Positions 50,536 through 63,932 of a stretch of DNA of 64,000 bases are shown piece by piece. The position numbers and the translations under genes are program-made. Below the pieces are notes generated by a model, which was not told where the DNA came from, made no database searches, and saw only the letters and a list, made by a program, of their open reading frames with translations. The DNA comes from Palaemon carinicauda (taxonomy: Eukaryota; Arthropoda; Malacostraca; Decapoda; Palaemonidae). The stretch is taken from positions 70,321,613 to 70,385,612 of the forward strand of contig NC_090729.1 of assembly GCF_036898095.1 (NCBI RefSeq), written 5' to 3'. Within the stretch, counting starts at the first letter, position 1. Each line of letters begins with the position of its first letter.

Positions 50536-51648
50536 CAAAGAGCAATTGGTTCCCTCTAGTACTGGAACTGAAGCTGAGGCTGATCCCTCTGCCGCACCCA
50601 GTTCTGACTCAACAAGTACAGAAGTCGACTGTCTTCGTTTCATCACAGAAAACCCAAAACCTTCATCTCATGATTTTCTCTCCTTGGCAGTAAAGAAAAG
50701 GTTTGGGATCTCGACAGACAGTATAGACTTCTTAGAAGAATATAAGTCTAAGTCTACTAGAAGACAATATGAGTCATCTTGGAAAAAGTGGGTTGCTTTC
50801 GTCAAGGCAAAAGGACCAAAAGAAATCTCAACAGACTTCTGTTTATCCTTCTTTATCCAACCTTCATAAACAAGGTTTGGCAGCTAATACGATAACCACG
50901 TGTAAATCAGCCTTGACTAGACCTCTACTATATGCCTTCCAAGTAGACTTGTCAAACGAAATCTTTTACAAGATCCCTAAAGCTTGCGCTAAACTTGGAC
51001 CTGCAGCCCCTCTAAAGCCCATTTTATGGCCCTTGGATAAGGTCCTACACTTTGCTTCAACAGTGAACAATGAGGATTGCTCTCTGAAAGATTTAACCCA
51101 AAAAGTTATATTCTTGTTTGCTCTAGCCTCAGGGGCCAGAGTTAGTGAAATAATGGCCATATCCAGAGATGAGGGCTATATTCATTTCACAGAAGTGGGA
51201 GAACTGAATCTTTTTCCTGATCCAACATTTCTTGCCAAGAACGAGCTACCTACCAAAACGTGGGGTCCCTGGAGAATCTGCCCTCTGTAGGAAGATGTCT
51301 CGCTGTGCCCAGTAGTGTCTAAAGGTCTATCTTCGTAGAACTTCAGACTTCAGGGGAGGACAGCTCTTTAAAGGAGAAACCTCGGGCTCAAACCTATCCC
51401 TAAAACAACTAAGGGCGAAGATCTCCTATTTTATTCGCAGAGCAGATCCTGAAAGTACACCCGCAGGTCATGATCCGAGAAAAATTGCTTCGTCATTGAA
51501 TTTCTTTCAATACAAGGACTTTGAGCGTCTTCGCTTATACACTGGATGGAAGTCATCCAGAGTGTTTTTCAAACATTACGCAAAGCAATTGCAAGAACTT
51601 AAATGTTTTGTGGTGGCAGCAGGTAGTGTATTAAAACCTGTCGCCTAG
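50531..51648 (+). pseudogene. Tyrosine recombinase, copy E, preceded by an RNase H scrap
   Basis: 50531-50690 matches the last 50 codons of the RT/RNase H frame (KSNWFPLVLEL ... HLMIFSP), fused straight to gag. The recombinase (SIDFLEEYKSKSTRRQYESSW) is broken by an extra base near 50858 (TATCCAACC), by AAG to TAG at 51288, and by loss of bases near 51315. Box I arginine (ASGARVSE), HDPRK and KHYAKQ are all present. It could have been functional before these changes. Confidence 0.78.
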
Positions 51649-52453
51649 TGCTGTGAAGAGCAGTGAATTGATTGGGACTGTCAAAGTAAGGGTGAAGGTG
51701 TTCACACTTCACAGTGCAATACTTTAAAATAAGTGTCACCAAGGTGACGCTATGGACTGTTCTATTATTTAAGGTGAAGAAACATAGAGATAACACTTGT
51801 GCCGTGTGTTCTTACACAGTGTGAAGAGACAATCAATATCACAGAAATGCATTTTAGAAAATTTAATAAATTTTCAGTGTTCAGTGGCTCTAACACATTT
51901 TCCCTTTCAGGTGAAACAAACATTTTCTGGAATTTGATTGAAGAACATGTTTCTCATTGCATTTATTAACATTATGTTAACATTATGTTATGTATGCTGA
52001 TTTTGCTGGTTATTTATTACCAATAAATACTTGATGTGTATTTGCGTCTTATTTCACCCCAAAATTTATTTTCAATAAAAATATGTCAGAGAAATATTTT
52101 CCTTTAATAAATTGCATATGTCCACACGAACAAGATATATAGCTAATACCCTTGTTCTTATATGAGTACAAACTTTATCTGGTAATGGATACAGCGAGAC
52201 CTGTATGCTCTTGATGCTATGTTAGTTCATATGTTATATACAAACCTTGAGACTTCTTTCCTATGTCTAGTATGACTCTTCCCTGCAGGGGGCAGGAAGC
52301 ACTAACATGTTTTATGATTAGCAGTAATGAGGTATAACGGTAACGTCATGTCTCTATGGTCTGAATGACCAAGGAATAGCTGTCCCGAGGTTAAGGCACT
52401 ATTGGAAAATCCACAGATACAGTACTTTCTAAATAATTCTCTGGTAAATTTCC
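51649..52453 (+). other. DIRS E 3' noncoding tail
   Basis: No gene is seen. It is homologous to 16230-16987 of copy B. Confidence 0.65.
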
Positions 52454-52545
52454 ATCAGGAAGACATGGCCTGAGCCCAAAAAACGGATTTTGAGTGACGC
52501 GAAAAATCTATTTTTGGGTGAGATAGCCATGTCGTCCTGATGGAC
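52454..52545 (+). repeat. ICR of DIRS E
   Basis: The palindrome has the centre GCCCAAAAAACGGATTTTGA and mismatches in the outer arm (GGAAGACATGG against GACGACATGG). Confidence 0.8.
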
Positions 52546-52619
52546 CCGCCCTTCTTTTCTATAGAAAAGGCCTTGGCAGGATCCCTCCCAAAACTACTAT
52601 ATCTGTAGCACCTTGCTCA

Positions 52620-52997
52620 ACGCTGCAAGGAATAAGCGTGGGGGTGACGTACAGCGCCATCTGGATACTCGTAGTAGTAAGGAAGGAAGGTTAACCTTGA
52701 TATCGGCTCCCCCTCAAAATTTGCCACTTTCCCCCTCGAAGCGAAAATGCTATTCGGGGTGAAGATTGCTATGTGTTGTATCAAGATATACGTCCCCTGA
52801 TTTATGCGATATTCTTAGGAGAAACTTTAAGGATATTCGTGCCCGGAGTTAGAATTCTGGAGACCTAAAGGTAAATTCTCTGGGAATATCACTGTAGTCA
52901 AATATCCCTGAGGAAGCTACCTATAGGAACCTTCCATCAGGACATTATGGCTATCTCACCCCAAAATAGATTTTTCGCTTCGCTCAAAATCCGTTTT
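52620..52997 (+). repeat. Right inverted terminal repeat of DIRS E
   Basis: It is inverted relative to 25548-25885 and ends CTCAAAATCCGTTTT, then Tigger sequence resumes. Confidence 0.78.
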
Positions 52998-53196
52998 GTT
53001 ATTTTGTGAGCGTAGGTTGTGAATTAGAACAATTAAAAACATGTTTAATTTACTGTTTTTAGGTGTTTTTTCAGAGGGTGGGAACGGATTAATTTTTATT
53101 TTGGTGATTTTATATGGAAAAAATTGATTCGAGATACGAGCGAATTGACATACAAGCTCGTGTCCCGGAACGCATTAAGCTCGTGTCTCAAGGTAT

Positions 53197-53303
<107 letters not shown>

Positions 53304-53309
53304 TTGATT

Positions 53310-56130
53310 TTTATTCAGGAAGAACCGTTGTAGTTGGAAGAGAAAGGGTAGGAATGCTGATGAGACCAAGAGCAGAAAAGGTATTAACAGAGTGGAGAAC
53401 TGTAAATAGTAGATTGTTACTTGCAAAGTTTATATCAAAGCAGTGCAATATGAGTGCTATAGTTTGATATGCAATGACAAATGATTCAACTTAAGAAAGA
53501 AAGGAAAGATGAATACCATGAAGAACTGCAGAGTGTAATAGATGAGATCCCAGAGAGAGATATGAAAATTGTGACTGGTGACTTCAATGCTAAAGTTGGA
53601 AGGAATAATCAAGGTACTGTATAGAGAATATGATGGGTGTTGAGGGTCTTGGCGAAGTTGCAAATGAAAATGGAGCCCATTTTATAAATTATTGTTCAGC
53701 AAACAATATTGATATTGGAGGTACTCTTTTCAAGCATAAGGACATTCACAAATATACATGGACTCCACCATGTGGCAATTGCAAAAATCAGATAGATCAC
53801 ATATCAATTAATAAAGAGAATATTAGCGGTGATCACCAGCTCCTCATTGCTAATTCTAAAATTAAAACTGAAAGCACCCAACAGAAATATAGATAGAATA
53901 CCTAGGTTTGATACAAATAAGCTTCTAGAAGATGAGCACAGATAAACATTTTCAATTAAATGTAGGAATCTATGCGCAGTCTTAGAAACTGTAAGAGACC
54001 AAGAACAGACAATTAATGAAGAATGGAGTGATATTCAGAACATTTATCGGTCACTTGTTAGTGAAATTTTGAGACCTGCAGTTACAAGGAGAAAGCCATG
54101 GATATCAAATAATACTTGGGATACTATAAAAAGGAGACATAGACAAATTGATTTTTGAAAGTTTTCGAGGAAGTAATGAGACATAGACAAATTGATTGTT
54201 GAAAGTTTTCGAGGAAGTAATGAAAATTACAAGGTAGATCATGCTAAGTATTTCAGTATTGATATTGAGGTCAAAATTAAAGCCAGGAATGATTGGAGAG
54301 AATATTTATACATAAAAGTAGATGAGGCTGACAAAGCTATGAATTCATGGAGTGGCTATGGCGTAAGAATTGCTCATATAATCATTAATGAAAGCTCCAC
54401 GGGAACAAAGAAGAAGAATCATGTACCCATCAAAAAGAGGGATTGATCCGTTATAACAACAGAAGATGAAGCAGCAACGTTGGATGGAACACTTTAGTCT
54501 GGTCATGAATAGAAGTGTATGAAGGGAATAATTTTATTGATATACTGGAAGCTGAGAAAGACCTTGATGTGCATATGAATGAATTCAGTGTGTTTGAACC
54601 TGAAGCTATCATAAAATAATTAAGAGATGGAAAGCATCTGGATATGATGGAATGACAGCGGAGATGGTAATGGCCGAAAATAAAGTGACTCCCAGAATAC
54701 TTACAAGATTATTTTGTAGAATGTGGCGTGAAGAGGCAAAACCTGATGAATGGGAGCTAGGAATGTTGGTGAAAATGGCCAAAAAAATATCTGACTGATT
54801 GCAATGATTGCAGAGGCATCACACTTACATCAAGTGTCATGAAAATATATAGTATGCTTATTCTAAAGAGACTGGAGAGAAAGATTGATGAAATGCTGAG
54901 AGATGAACAAGCAGAATTTAGAAAGTTAGAATTTGTACTGACCAAATTTCCATTTTAAGACGTTGTACAGCGATGTGTAGAATATAGAAATCCACTTTTG
55001 ATGGGATTTGTGGACTATGAAAAAGCCTTTGATAGTGTACACCGACCAATTTTATGGAGAGTCCTGCGTTATTATGGAGTTCCTCTTAAGTATGTAAATT
55101 TCATTAAGTCTGTTCATGAGCATAGCAAGTGTAAAGTTAAAGTTAGTGGAGCCTTGTCAATGAATTTCTAGCGAACAGTGGAGTACTCCAAGGTAATGTG
55201 TTGTCACCAATGTTGTTTATCCTTCTCATGGATTTTGTAATGCATAGAACAGTCGGGGATGGCTAAGAAGGATTGGACTGCATTGGTAACAGGAAATAAG
55301 CTGACTTAGAGTATGCTGATGACGCTGACCTTATTTGCAAAACAACACAGGATTTGCCATGCTTGCTTACCAGAATGCATGAAATATCACACGAGGTTGG
55401 GCTCAAGATATATAGAAAAAGACAAATGATGAGAATGGAATATGCAATGGAAGATGAAATATCATTGGAAGGAGAAAGGATTAATTAGTTAGAATCATTT
55501 AAATACTTAGGAATTATGATCTCCAATACAGTCTATAGAATTGGAGTTCAATGAAAGATTGAAAACAGTGAATAAGACAATGGTTAGGTTAAGTAAAATT
55601 TGGAAATCAAATTGCCTGAAATGTCCTATAAAAGTCAGACTATATAAAAGTTTAGTGAGATCGGTGTTACTGTATGGACATGAGTCATGGTATGACAATT
55701 AAACAATCTCCAATAGATTTTGCATATTTGAGAACAAAGCCCACAGAAGAATGTTGGGAGATAAATGACAAGGACAGGATTAGAAATTAAACTATAAGAG
55801 AGATTACTCGAGTGCCATATGTTGATGATATCATGGTGAGGGATAGATGGAGATGGTTTGGGCATGCTTTTCGCACTCCCCAAGAGAGATTAGTTCTCCA
55901 AATTTTCAACTGGGCTCCACAAAGCACTAGAGGAGTTGGAAGGCCAGGCCTACATGGTTGAGGACTATGAAAAGTGATGTGGGAGATGATGAATGGAGAG
56001 GTATTGAATTAAAAGCTCAAGATAGAGACGAGTGGTGAAATCTAACCGAGGCCCTTTGTGTCAATAGGCGAAGGAGGAGATGATGAGGATGATAATGAAA
56101 ATATGGATAGAAGATAAATTAAGTAGCATC
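53310..56130 (+). pseudogene. RTE-like non-LTR retrotransposon, decayed
   Basis: The N-terminal endonuclease is visible as MKIVTGDFNAKVGRNNQG (about 53560), GTLFKHKDIHKYTWTPP (about 53722) and KNQIDHISINK (53785). Reverse transcriptase follows: GYDGMTAEMV (about 54635), RGITLTSSVMKIYS (54812), FVDYEKAFDSVHRPILW (55008), GVLQGNVLSPMLF (55180) and the catalytic YADDAD (55315). The C-terminal region has FKYLGIMIS (55500) and RWRWFGHAFRTPQERL (55848), as in RTE/craniofacial-development-protein-2-like ORFs. Many stops and frame changes make it inactive. The end is near a GATGATGAGGATGATAATG repeat at 56078. Confidence 0.82.
54136..54222 (+). repeat. 44-bp tandem duplication inside the LINE
   Basis: GACATAGACAAATTGATT...AAGTAATGA occurs twice in a row (54136-54179 and 54180-54222), differing at one base. 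Confidence 0.85.
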
Positions 56131-56580
56131 AGCATGAGATAATCTCAAGGAAGGTCCAGAAATCCTTCTATCATATTTCTTCCAGGAGACATTTGAACGC
56201 TCGTATTGGAGGAATAAACAGAAAAGGTAGTCCTATAATGACTTCAAGAGAAGCAAGTATATTTCTTTATGCTATAATAACGATAGGGAGTGTGTATCAC
56301 GTTCCTTCACATTTTTTTCAAGACAGATGTCATAGATTTATATGAAGTAAAAGTAAAGAAAATAAAAGGTACCAAAATTTTATATTCTAAAAAAGAGTTG
56401 TCTCAGTTGCACTTGATATCCTGCAATATACCAAATTTGGTTAGCAAGTACAAAAAAACGTAACCTTGTAGGCCTAATCCCGGGTTTCCAATCGTCTTGA
56501 ACTAAGCAGGCAAATCCGTAGCGTGTGTGGGCATTTTTCACAGGACAGGAGATGGGCATTAATAATAAGAGAATGAGTCC
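56131..56580. other. Unassigned AT-rich sequence
   Basis: No ORF, RNA gene or repeat structure could be supported here. Confidence 0.4.
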
Positions 56581-56849
<269 letters not shown>

Positions 56850-56963
56850 ACATTGTATGACTGATGGTGTCGAGTTTTGTAAGCTCTAAATAAAGATGTA
56901 CTTTAACGGCGAATGTAAAATCTATGATGGAGACAATTTACTGTTTGTGAACTATACTCATTG

Positions 56964-56967
<4 letters not shown>

Positions 56968-57027
<60 letters not shown>
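56968..57027. repeat. (GA)n microsatellite
   Basis: About 60 bp of perfect GA repeats. Confidence 0.93.
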
Positions 57028-57030
<3 letters not shown>

Positions 57031-59150
57031 TTACCTCACAATAAATTCTAGCTTAGTCTAGGATGATAACTTATTGCAAACGATCTTGAAGAATTGTGTA
57101 AAGTGTCCATCCATAGAGGAAGAAGATATTTATAAAAGTTACAAGCTCTGATATGGAACACACCCACTTTTTTCTGGGTTAAGCAGTTAGCCATACCCAG
57201 GACCCAGGTCCTGGCCATACCCAAGTCAACCCCAAGGTGACAGGTTAACCTACCTGAAGGCTACGTATCCTACCCATTTTTACTCTCCACAGGCCATACT
57301 TTGGTGTTATCAGGTACTCAGTATTTTTGCCTTTTGTTTGGTGACAGATAATTGTCAACTACCTCTGCTTTACTGCATCTAACTAGTAAGAAAATAATTC
57401 CAGGTTGGTACCATGTCATCTAATCTATATGTACCTAGATTTGGCACCTAATGTGTATGATTTTTTTTTACGGTGGTAAAGTGTGTTCGTCAACTATTTT
57501 ACAGTCCAAACGTATCTTATAGTAATTATCCATATGTAGGCCTACGTCTTATTAAATTGTGTTTGGAAGTGAAACGAAAACATTTACAGTAATTTTAGAA
57601 TAAATGAAGAAGTATATTGACGTTTATTAGTAAAGTACGCACTACGCAAATTCGATTAAGCGTGATATTTCTTTACTACGCAATTTTTGCATAACTGTTT
57701 ATCATGCACGATAAATCAGGAATCATCGGAATTTTCTGTTTCCAAATAACTTACGGAAGTATCATCCTTTTGAGAGCACGAAAGTGAAAATGTGCGAAGA
57801 ATTCAGAAAAAAAGATTAACAATTTGGTGTCAGCCCGTTTTAAAAAGTTGCCATGTCGGTCTAAGCCCTTTATTATATTCAAATATATATGTTTTATTAT
57901 GCACCGTCGGCTCATCGTCATTGATCTTGATGCACATGTGACTAAATTTCTGTACAAATGAAGGACAGTGATGGGATATTTAATGAGATTCCTAAGGAAT
58001 GTCCGATGTTTCAGGAGGCTGTCCAGTTGCAGTCTCTGGGGTTTATTAGTTGTCACTTAATGAATTTGTTTTCAGTATTATAGCATATCTATGGATACTA
58101 GGTAAAAGAAAATGTAATATAAGATATAAAAAAATACATTTTTATATAATGTTTATAGAAATATGTACGATATTTGTTTGGATATTTCATTAACGGAAAA
58201 TAATGAGTGGAATGCGAGAAGCTGGCAACCACATGAGGTGAACAGGTAGATTTGGAGGTAGGAGGAGGAGGAGGAGGTGAGTGCATGCGGTAAAGAGCCT
58301 AACGTCGTCGGAGAGTGTGTATGTGTCTACCGTCAAAACGCCCATTCCTCCATTATTTGTGCCATTTTATCTGTAAAAGACGTTATCCTCTGCTTTCACT
58401 GCATCTCTGGAAGGATAGTGTACGCGAGAGAACGTCTGTCGAAAGCTAGAGGTCGTTGATTAGTGGAGTGGGTCCGGAAGCTAAGTCTTTGAATGACGTA
58501 AAGGTGTTTTTGGCGTTTGGAAACATGCTATGGTGTTTGTTGTTTTATGTGACAGAAGCTATGATATTACCATTTCCACGAGCTTCAGTTGTGACGTGTG
58601 TATTTGATAGTGCTGAATTTGAAAACGTATTGTAAATAAAAATCATAATTCCGAAACAGAATGGTAATGAACGTAAAGAGGATATTGGTCCTATGACCTT
58701 TTGCTATTAGTTTAGCGTAAAATAGTTTCAAATTCTTTTGATATTTAAATATCTATTCCTCGGTGATAAATAATATTAACATCATGGTGGAAAAGACAAC
58801 CAAGTATTGAAATGTTACAGAATATGGTTGCATCTACCCTGACCTTTTAAAGTGAGTTGCTATAAAAATATGCTTTACTTACTCATTACACATATTCCGT
58901 GCATTAAAACCGAAAGAAGAAGGCCTATAATAAGCTCTTTTTTTTTCTCCTAACTAGTGGAGATTGTTGATCTGAGTCTGAGTACACAGATAGCGGCCTA
59001 CTCCGATTTCAGGACAGAGGTTCATGTACGGTACACTGTTTAATATCAGGGCTATGACATGTTGAAGTAATGTTTTGCATTTGGGAAGTGCATATGTCAT
59101 GTTACAACATTTTTCTAGTAAGTAGCTCTTTCTAATATTTTACAAGTAGG

Positions 59151-59152
<2 letters not shown>
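57028..59152. other. Intergenic AT-rich sequence
   Basis: Only short, composition-driven ORFs (for example 57751-58056 minus, 58277-58459 plus) without recognisable domains. A short GGA-repeat run lies at 58257-58277. No RNA gene seen. Confidence 0.4.

Positions 59153-59206
<54 letters not shown>
59153..59206. repeat. (TC)n microsatellite
   Basis: Perfect TC repeats of about 54 bp. Confidence 0.93.
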
Positions 59207-59210
<4 letters not shown>

Positions 59211-59317
59211 GCATAGGGAATTTTGTATTATAGCTAACGAATGATGAAAGTGGTGGAACTGTACTTTTTAAGTTGACAATGCTGAATCTCACTCATTCTC
59301 CGTTGATTGAATTTTCT

Positions 59318-59341
59318 AAAAAAAAAAAAAAAAAAAAAAAA
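59318..59341. repeat. Poly(A) tract
   Basis: A run of 24 A residues, possibly the tail of an old retroposed copy, but no body is recognisable upstream. Confidence 0.8.
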
Positions 59342-59638
59342 GTCTTCCTTTTGATTATCGGTGGTTGATAGTCCAAATTAGATCACATCCGTTAAATCCT
59401 GTTTAAAGAGACAAAGTGTATAAATACCACGTGAGGCGAAGTGTGCAAATTCTACGCCTTTTTTTTATTGGTAGCTTTTATTCGCATATATTTTGTATTC
59501 TTTAACAATGGGGTTTCACCGTTATACTTGCAGGGAGACTGTTTGTAACGAAAACGGGGCATTGCGGGTTTGCATTAGCGTTAATTCTAAGTTGTTTAGT
59601 TTTGCCATCGGTGTTGCATTTCTGCCTGCAGTGTAATA

Positions 59639-59641
<3 letters not shown>

Positions 59642-59690
<49 letters not shown>

Positions 59691-59776
59691 GATAGTTTCA
59701 TGTTTGTATTATTCCATACTATATATATATATATATATATATGATTAAACAAATTTTACACATGATTACTGTCGTT

Positions 59777-59828
<52 letters not shown>
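59642..59828. repeat. Microsatellite cluster: (TC)n, (TA)n, (TG)n(AG)n
   Basis: TC repeats at 59642-59686, TA repeats at 59720-59742, and a compound TG/AG tract at 59777-59828, within less than 200 bp. Confidence 0.92.
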
Positions 59829-59832
<4 letters not shown>

Positions 59833-61673
59833 GGTGGTGGAGGTGGTTTACATGCTTGTATGTTAATTGTTTTGTTTATTACAAATGAAATGTCAGTTAT
59901 CTAATGAGAAGTTCCGGTGAACTACAGTCAATTTATTTTAGCGAAGCAGGTTTGCAAAGACTCGCAGGGGTGCCCTTTTAGCTCGGAAAATTTTCATAAT
60001 AGCTGATTGATCGGAAGTAATTTTGTCCGAATGCCATCATTGTTTTCAAATAATCACCAAGTAATGTGAATCGAAACTTATTTACTGTTCTAAATTTCTC
60101 CCTCGGATATAGGTTTTGTCAATAAATAATGTTAAAGAATAAATATAAAGTATCGTGATGGTAAATATAAATTTAATAACAACACCCGCCGAAGTCAACG
60201 ACAGGAGCTTGTTTTCGGATGCACGCTGCATAATTTTGTAATTGTTCACATATTTTAACACAAAATGTGATAAATTACACTAAGCATAAGAAAAATCATG
60301 TTATAAACTTTCTTTGTATACCAGAATTTACTAGAAACGTGGAGTTGATAAAACTCGCTAGGTATGAGCAGGACCCATTTGGAGTGGGTCTTGGGTAAAA
60401 GAGCTAGGATGGAGACACATGAGAAAACGGGAGGGTCTCATTTAGGTAACTTTCATCCTACCATTCTAAAGACATTTTTGGGGGTTATCATTTTTCATTG
60501 TGATTTGTAAAAAAATTGTAGCTGCTGAGTAATTTATATTTTTCTGACTAATTTACGTATGGTGGAGTACGAGTTCGTAGTTAAAACTGATTTTGGTTAA
60601 GTTTCATGAAAATTAAACGTGCGCATTCTATGAGATGCAAATGAAATGTTAGTCATTGAATCCACTAACAAAGTAATTTGTTGTGGTTAAGCCGTAATAG
60701 ACTTACTTGAGAATGAATAATCCTTTAAATAAAGTTGCCGACGTAAGAGAGAATGATCAACTTTACCCCGAAGTACTTAATAATCGCTCTTATTAGATTG
60801 TAAAGTGAATTATAAGTTGCGGAAGTATTATGACATTACTGGTTTTATGAAGATTTGTGAAAGAGAAATGTGAATTATAGTTTATTTGTAAAGGCGAACC
60901 ATAGATTGGTGCTTGTTTATGTCAACAAGAGTTTTACAGTGTGGACAAAATGATAGTTTTCTTTATAGCAGTGTTATTTGATTTTTAATTAGCCTTGCTT
61001 TGGTGGCGATCTTTAACATTAACGATAACAAAATTTATGAATATGGTTGTTTTTAACAGGTTATTTTCTCTGGTAAGATACATTGCACTGCAAATCAGGT
61101 ATTTTCTCTAGCAACTAGCCTATGAAGTTTTCTGTAGGCCTACTTATCTGCTTTTAAGATTAACGCTTTTTGTGGCATTCTTAGAAGTGATTGTGTACAT
61201 AATGCATATAATTCAAGAAATTAAGAGTTAATGTGCGAGAAGTTATTGGAATGAATGAGTGAATGTAGCATTGTTTCTATACAATGACAGACGCGTATCA
61301 GGAGTGAATATTGCCAAGGCTTTGAGTGACACCCACTGTCTCAAAGGAGAGTGGGGCGTCAGCGGATCACATGAATGGATGTGGTGAGGAGGGAGACGGG
61401 GAGGGGGGACTGGCCCAGTAGAAGATGCAAGAAATAGAAATAGATGGAAAATTGCTTAATTAAGCGGCCCTCCTATACAGATGAATTGATAATGTCGAAA
61501 GAAGAAGAATGAGAGAACCCGGGTTCAGTCCCGAGTTCGGGACTGTTAGTCCAAGTACTGTATTGAATTTTGTACTTGGTAATTAGATGACTGGTCGGTC
61601 ATACCAGGAGGCTGACAGGTTTACGACCTCACCCCGATTTATTTGATGAGATCTGGAGCCATATCCCCTTAAT

Positions 61674-61677
<4 letters not shown>
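59829..61677. other. Intergenic AT-rich sequence
   Basis: No gene, RNA or mobile element could be supported. A tRNA B-box-like GGTTCAGTCCC at 61523 stands alone without a matching A box or cloverleaf. Confidence 0.4.

Positions 61678-61724
<47 letters not shown>
61678..61724. repeat. (TA)n microsatellite
   Basis: About 47 bp of TA repeats adjoining the inverted LINE-tail repeat. Confidence 0.92.
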
Positions 61725-61726
<2 letters not shown>

Positions 61727-61970
61727 TCAGCCGTTACTAGTCCACTCCAGAACAAAGGCCTCAGACATGTCCTTCCACTTGCGTCTGTTTATGGTCTTTT
61801 TGTACCAGTCTACACTCGCAAACTTTCTTAGTTCGTCAATCCATCGTATCCTTTTCCTCCCCCTGCTTCTTTTGCAAGCTCTCGGCCCTCATACTGTTTT
61901 TCTTAAATGTCCGTGTATTATGAGTCACTCTCATGATATGCCCTGGCCTTGTCAATTTCTTTTTCTTACA
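61727..61970 (-). repeat. LINE-tail-like interspersed repeat, copy 2 (inverted)
   Basis: On the minus strand it reads ACGAACTAAGAAAGTTTGCG, CCATAAACAGACGCAAGTGG and GAGGCCTTTGTTCTGGAGTG, matching 56581-56741. The (TA)n tract again sits at its 3' end. Confidence 0.7.
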
Positions 61971-62009
61971 CACACATACACACATGTATATCTATATATA
62001 CATACATAC

Positions 62010-62010
<1 letters not shown>

Positions 62011-62043
<33 letters not shown>
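62011..62043. repeat. (TA)n microsatellite
   Basis: About 33 bp of TA repeats after a CACATGTATATC/CATACATACG stretch. Confidence 0.9.
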
Positions 62044-62046
<3 letters not shown>

Positions 62047-62449
62047 TATCCTTATATTTGTTTACGGAGGTATAATGTACTAAGCGTATGAGCAAAGTAA
62101 TATAAATGAAAAAATAAAAAAAAATCTACAAATCATTTGAATCACGTAATGAAATCAGTGCTGCTTTAGTATGGCTAAATAATAAACGGTGAACCTTTGT
62201 ATTTGGTGGGGTATTGGATGTGGGCGTATGGGTGGGGGACTGAGTTTCTGTAGTAGGAAAGTATTTCTCTTGCCAACCTTTCGAGTTAAGTTTTCGGCTT
62301 CAGTAGGCTTCCTCTCTTTCTTTGCCATAATCCTTCTTCACTATCTCTCTGAGGAACGTGACATTTATATGTTGTTATACCTGTTTTGTGATTAGTTGAG
62401 CGAAGGTGAAAATTATTCAATGGTCGGTATCACAGAATGAGTGATGAAA

Positions 62450-62453
<4 letters not shown>

Positions 62454-62536
<83 letters not shown>
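62454..62536. repeat. (TA)n microsatellite
   Basis: TA repeats interrupted by a single ACTGTATA. Confidence 0.9.
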
Positions 62537-62537
<1 letters not shown>

Positions 62538-63576
62538 CTTTAATCCTTTCACAATTCAGCAAATAAAGGACCAGTAACCTACAGTAAGTGTTTAGTTAAA
62601 TAATTTACTTTATATCTTGTAGCTATTTTTTTTTAAATTCTGTAAATAATTTCTTTAACGCCCAGGAAGATTTACTGAAGGTTATGCCTACTAACAGATC
62701 AATATCTCACAAAAAACCTATAACCATAAACATAAACAATAAAAGAACAAGAGATCGATAAAGTGTTTTGACTATAACCACGGATCTCTAAATCTCTGAA
62801 ATGTTACCGTCTCATCATTTTGTGGGTTTAAAGGAACGACGAAGAGTTGTAATATTTTTCTATAACATTCAGTTCGCTTTAATCTGCTTTGACGGAGGGG
62901 CAGTGAAGGAGGTCGGTTTCCAGATATTTACCGGCATTCTCATGGGTGCTGGCACGGTCTAGGGACTCTAGTGTATAAGATACACCTAAACAGTGGGTGC
63001 TGGAGCTGAGACAAGTCATACAGTCAGTATATAGTTGGCGTTATTTTTTTCGTCATTACGTCCTATTCCTTCTTATTCTTCTTCTTCTTCTTGATACGAA
63101 AGAGAATTTGGAATTGCCCCATTTTATTTTGTTCTCATAACCTTCATATATTTCCCGTCTTTTTTTCGACTTCTATGCTACTGAAGGGTCTTTATTTTCT
63201 GTGATATATTGGGCAAATTTGATGGCTTTTAATGAGGATTCAGAATTTTTATCTTTGGAAAGTAGAATCGATATGGAAAATAGGAAATCATATAAAATCT
63301 GTATCTTGGACAATGTCTTTACTGTTTCACCATATTGTGAGCTTTAGCAATTATTTATTTTTACCATTCTATTACTTACTATGTTGAAATTTTTTTTAGA
63401 ACGTCAAACCCTCGTCTAGTATCCATACATTTATTATTAGCATCAATTTTATTCATATATTGTATCTGGGGTAGATGTAATAGCTACTCTTCATCTTGTT
63501 CCTTTCGTAGGAAAGACAGCCGTTACAAATTATAATTAGCATGATTATGAAACACCTGTTCGGAAATCTTCCAACT

Positions 63577-63577
<1 letters not shown>
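62537..63577. other. Intergenic AT-rich sequence
   Basis: No supportable gene or element. A short (CTT)n run lies near 63077-63092. Confidence 0.4.

Positions 63578-63641
<64 letters not shown>
63578..63641. repeat. (TC)n microsatellite
   Basis: About 64 bp of perfect CT/TC repeats. Confidence 0.93.
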
Positions 63642-63644
<3 letters not shown>

Positions 63645-63919
63645 GATGGCGTGATATTACTTAATGGAAAAGTCTTGAGTACATTGAATGTATATGATTT
63701 ACAAATAGGACTTGCTGTGCCCACACTAGACTAGACAAATGCCTGGGAGTGTTTTGTGACATCGTAAATCAAAGGGGTCCTTTGAAGAGCCATTTTTGAA
63801 GAATTTCTTGATTTCATCATCGAACTTTGTCATCTTCTTAGAGAACCTCCGTAAGAAACTAGGCTGAGTTAAGAAACATGTTAACAATACGAAAGGAATA
63901 TTGTGCAGGATTCCTCAAA

Positions 63920-63932
63920 CACACACACACAT

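Larger units (their letters stand above)
25550..52997 (+). mobile_element. DIRS-type retrotransposon copy E, split by gypsy 2
   Basis: The left end TTTTTGGGCTCAGGCCATG begins in a T-run at 25548-25552. The leader runs to 26388, is interrupted by gypsy 2 (26389-47241) and resumes after the ATTG duplication. Gag (48863-50535) is followed directly by a short RNase H tail and the tyrosine recombinase (50560-51648), then tail, ICR (52454-52545) and right end CCGTTTT at about 52997. RT and most of RNase H are absent, making this an internally deleted derivative. Both flanks are Tigger sequence. Confidence 0.85.

Noticed and set aside
57751..58056. 101-codon minus-strand ORF
   Set aside because: No recognisable domain, low-complexity AT-rich context, no supporting signals.
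59522..59752. Minus-strand ORF with an Arg/Glu repeat
   Set aside because: It is the (TC)n microsatellite read in frame; no conserved flanking sequence.
61500..61560. tRNA-derived SINE suggested by GGTTCAGTCCC
   Set aside because: No A box at the right distance and no cloverleaf; the motif alone is not enough.
62941..63060. Possible promoter (TATAAG followed by TCAGT)
   Set aside because: Spacing of about 50 bp is wrong for TATA-Inr and no gene follows.
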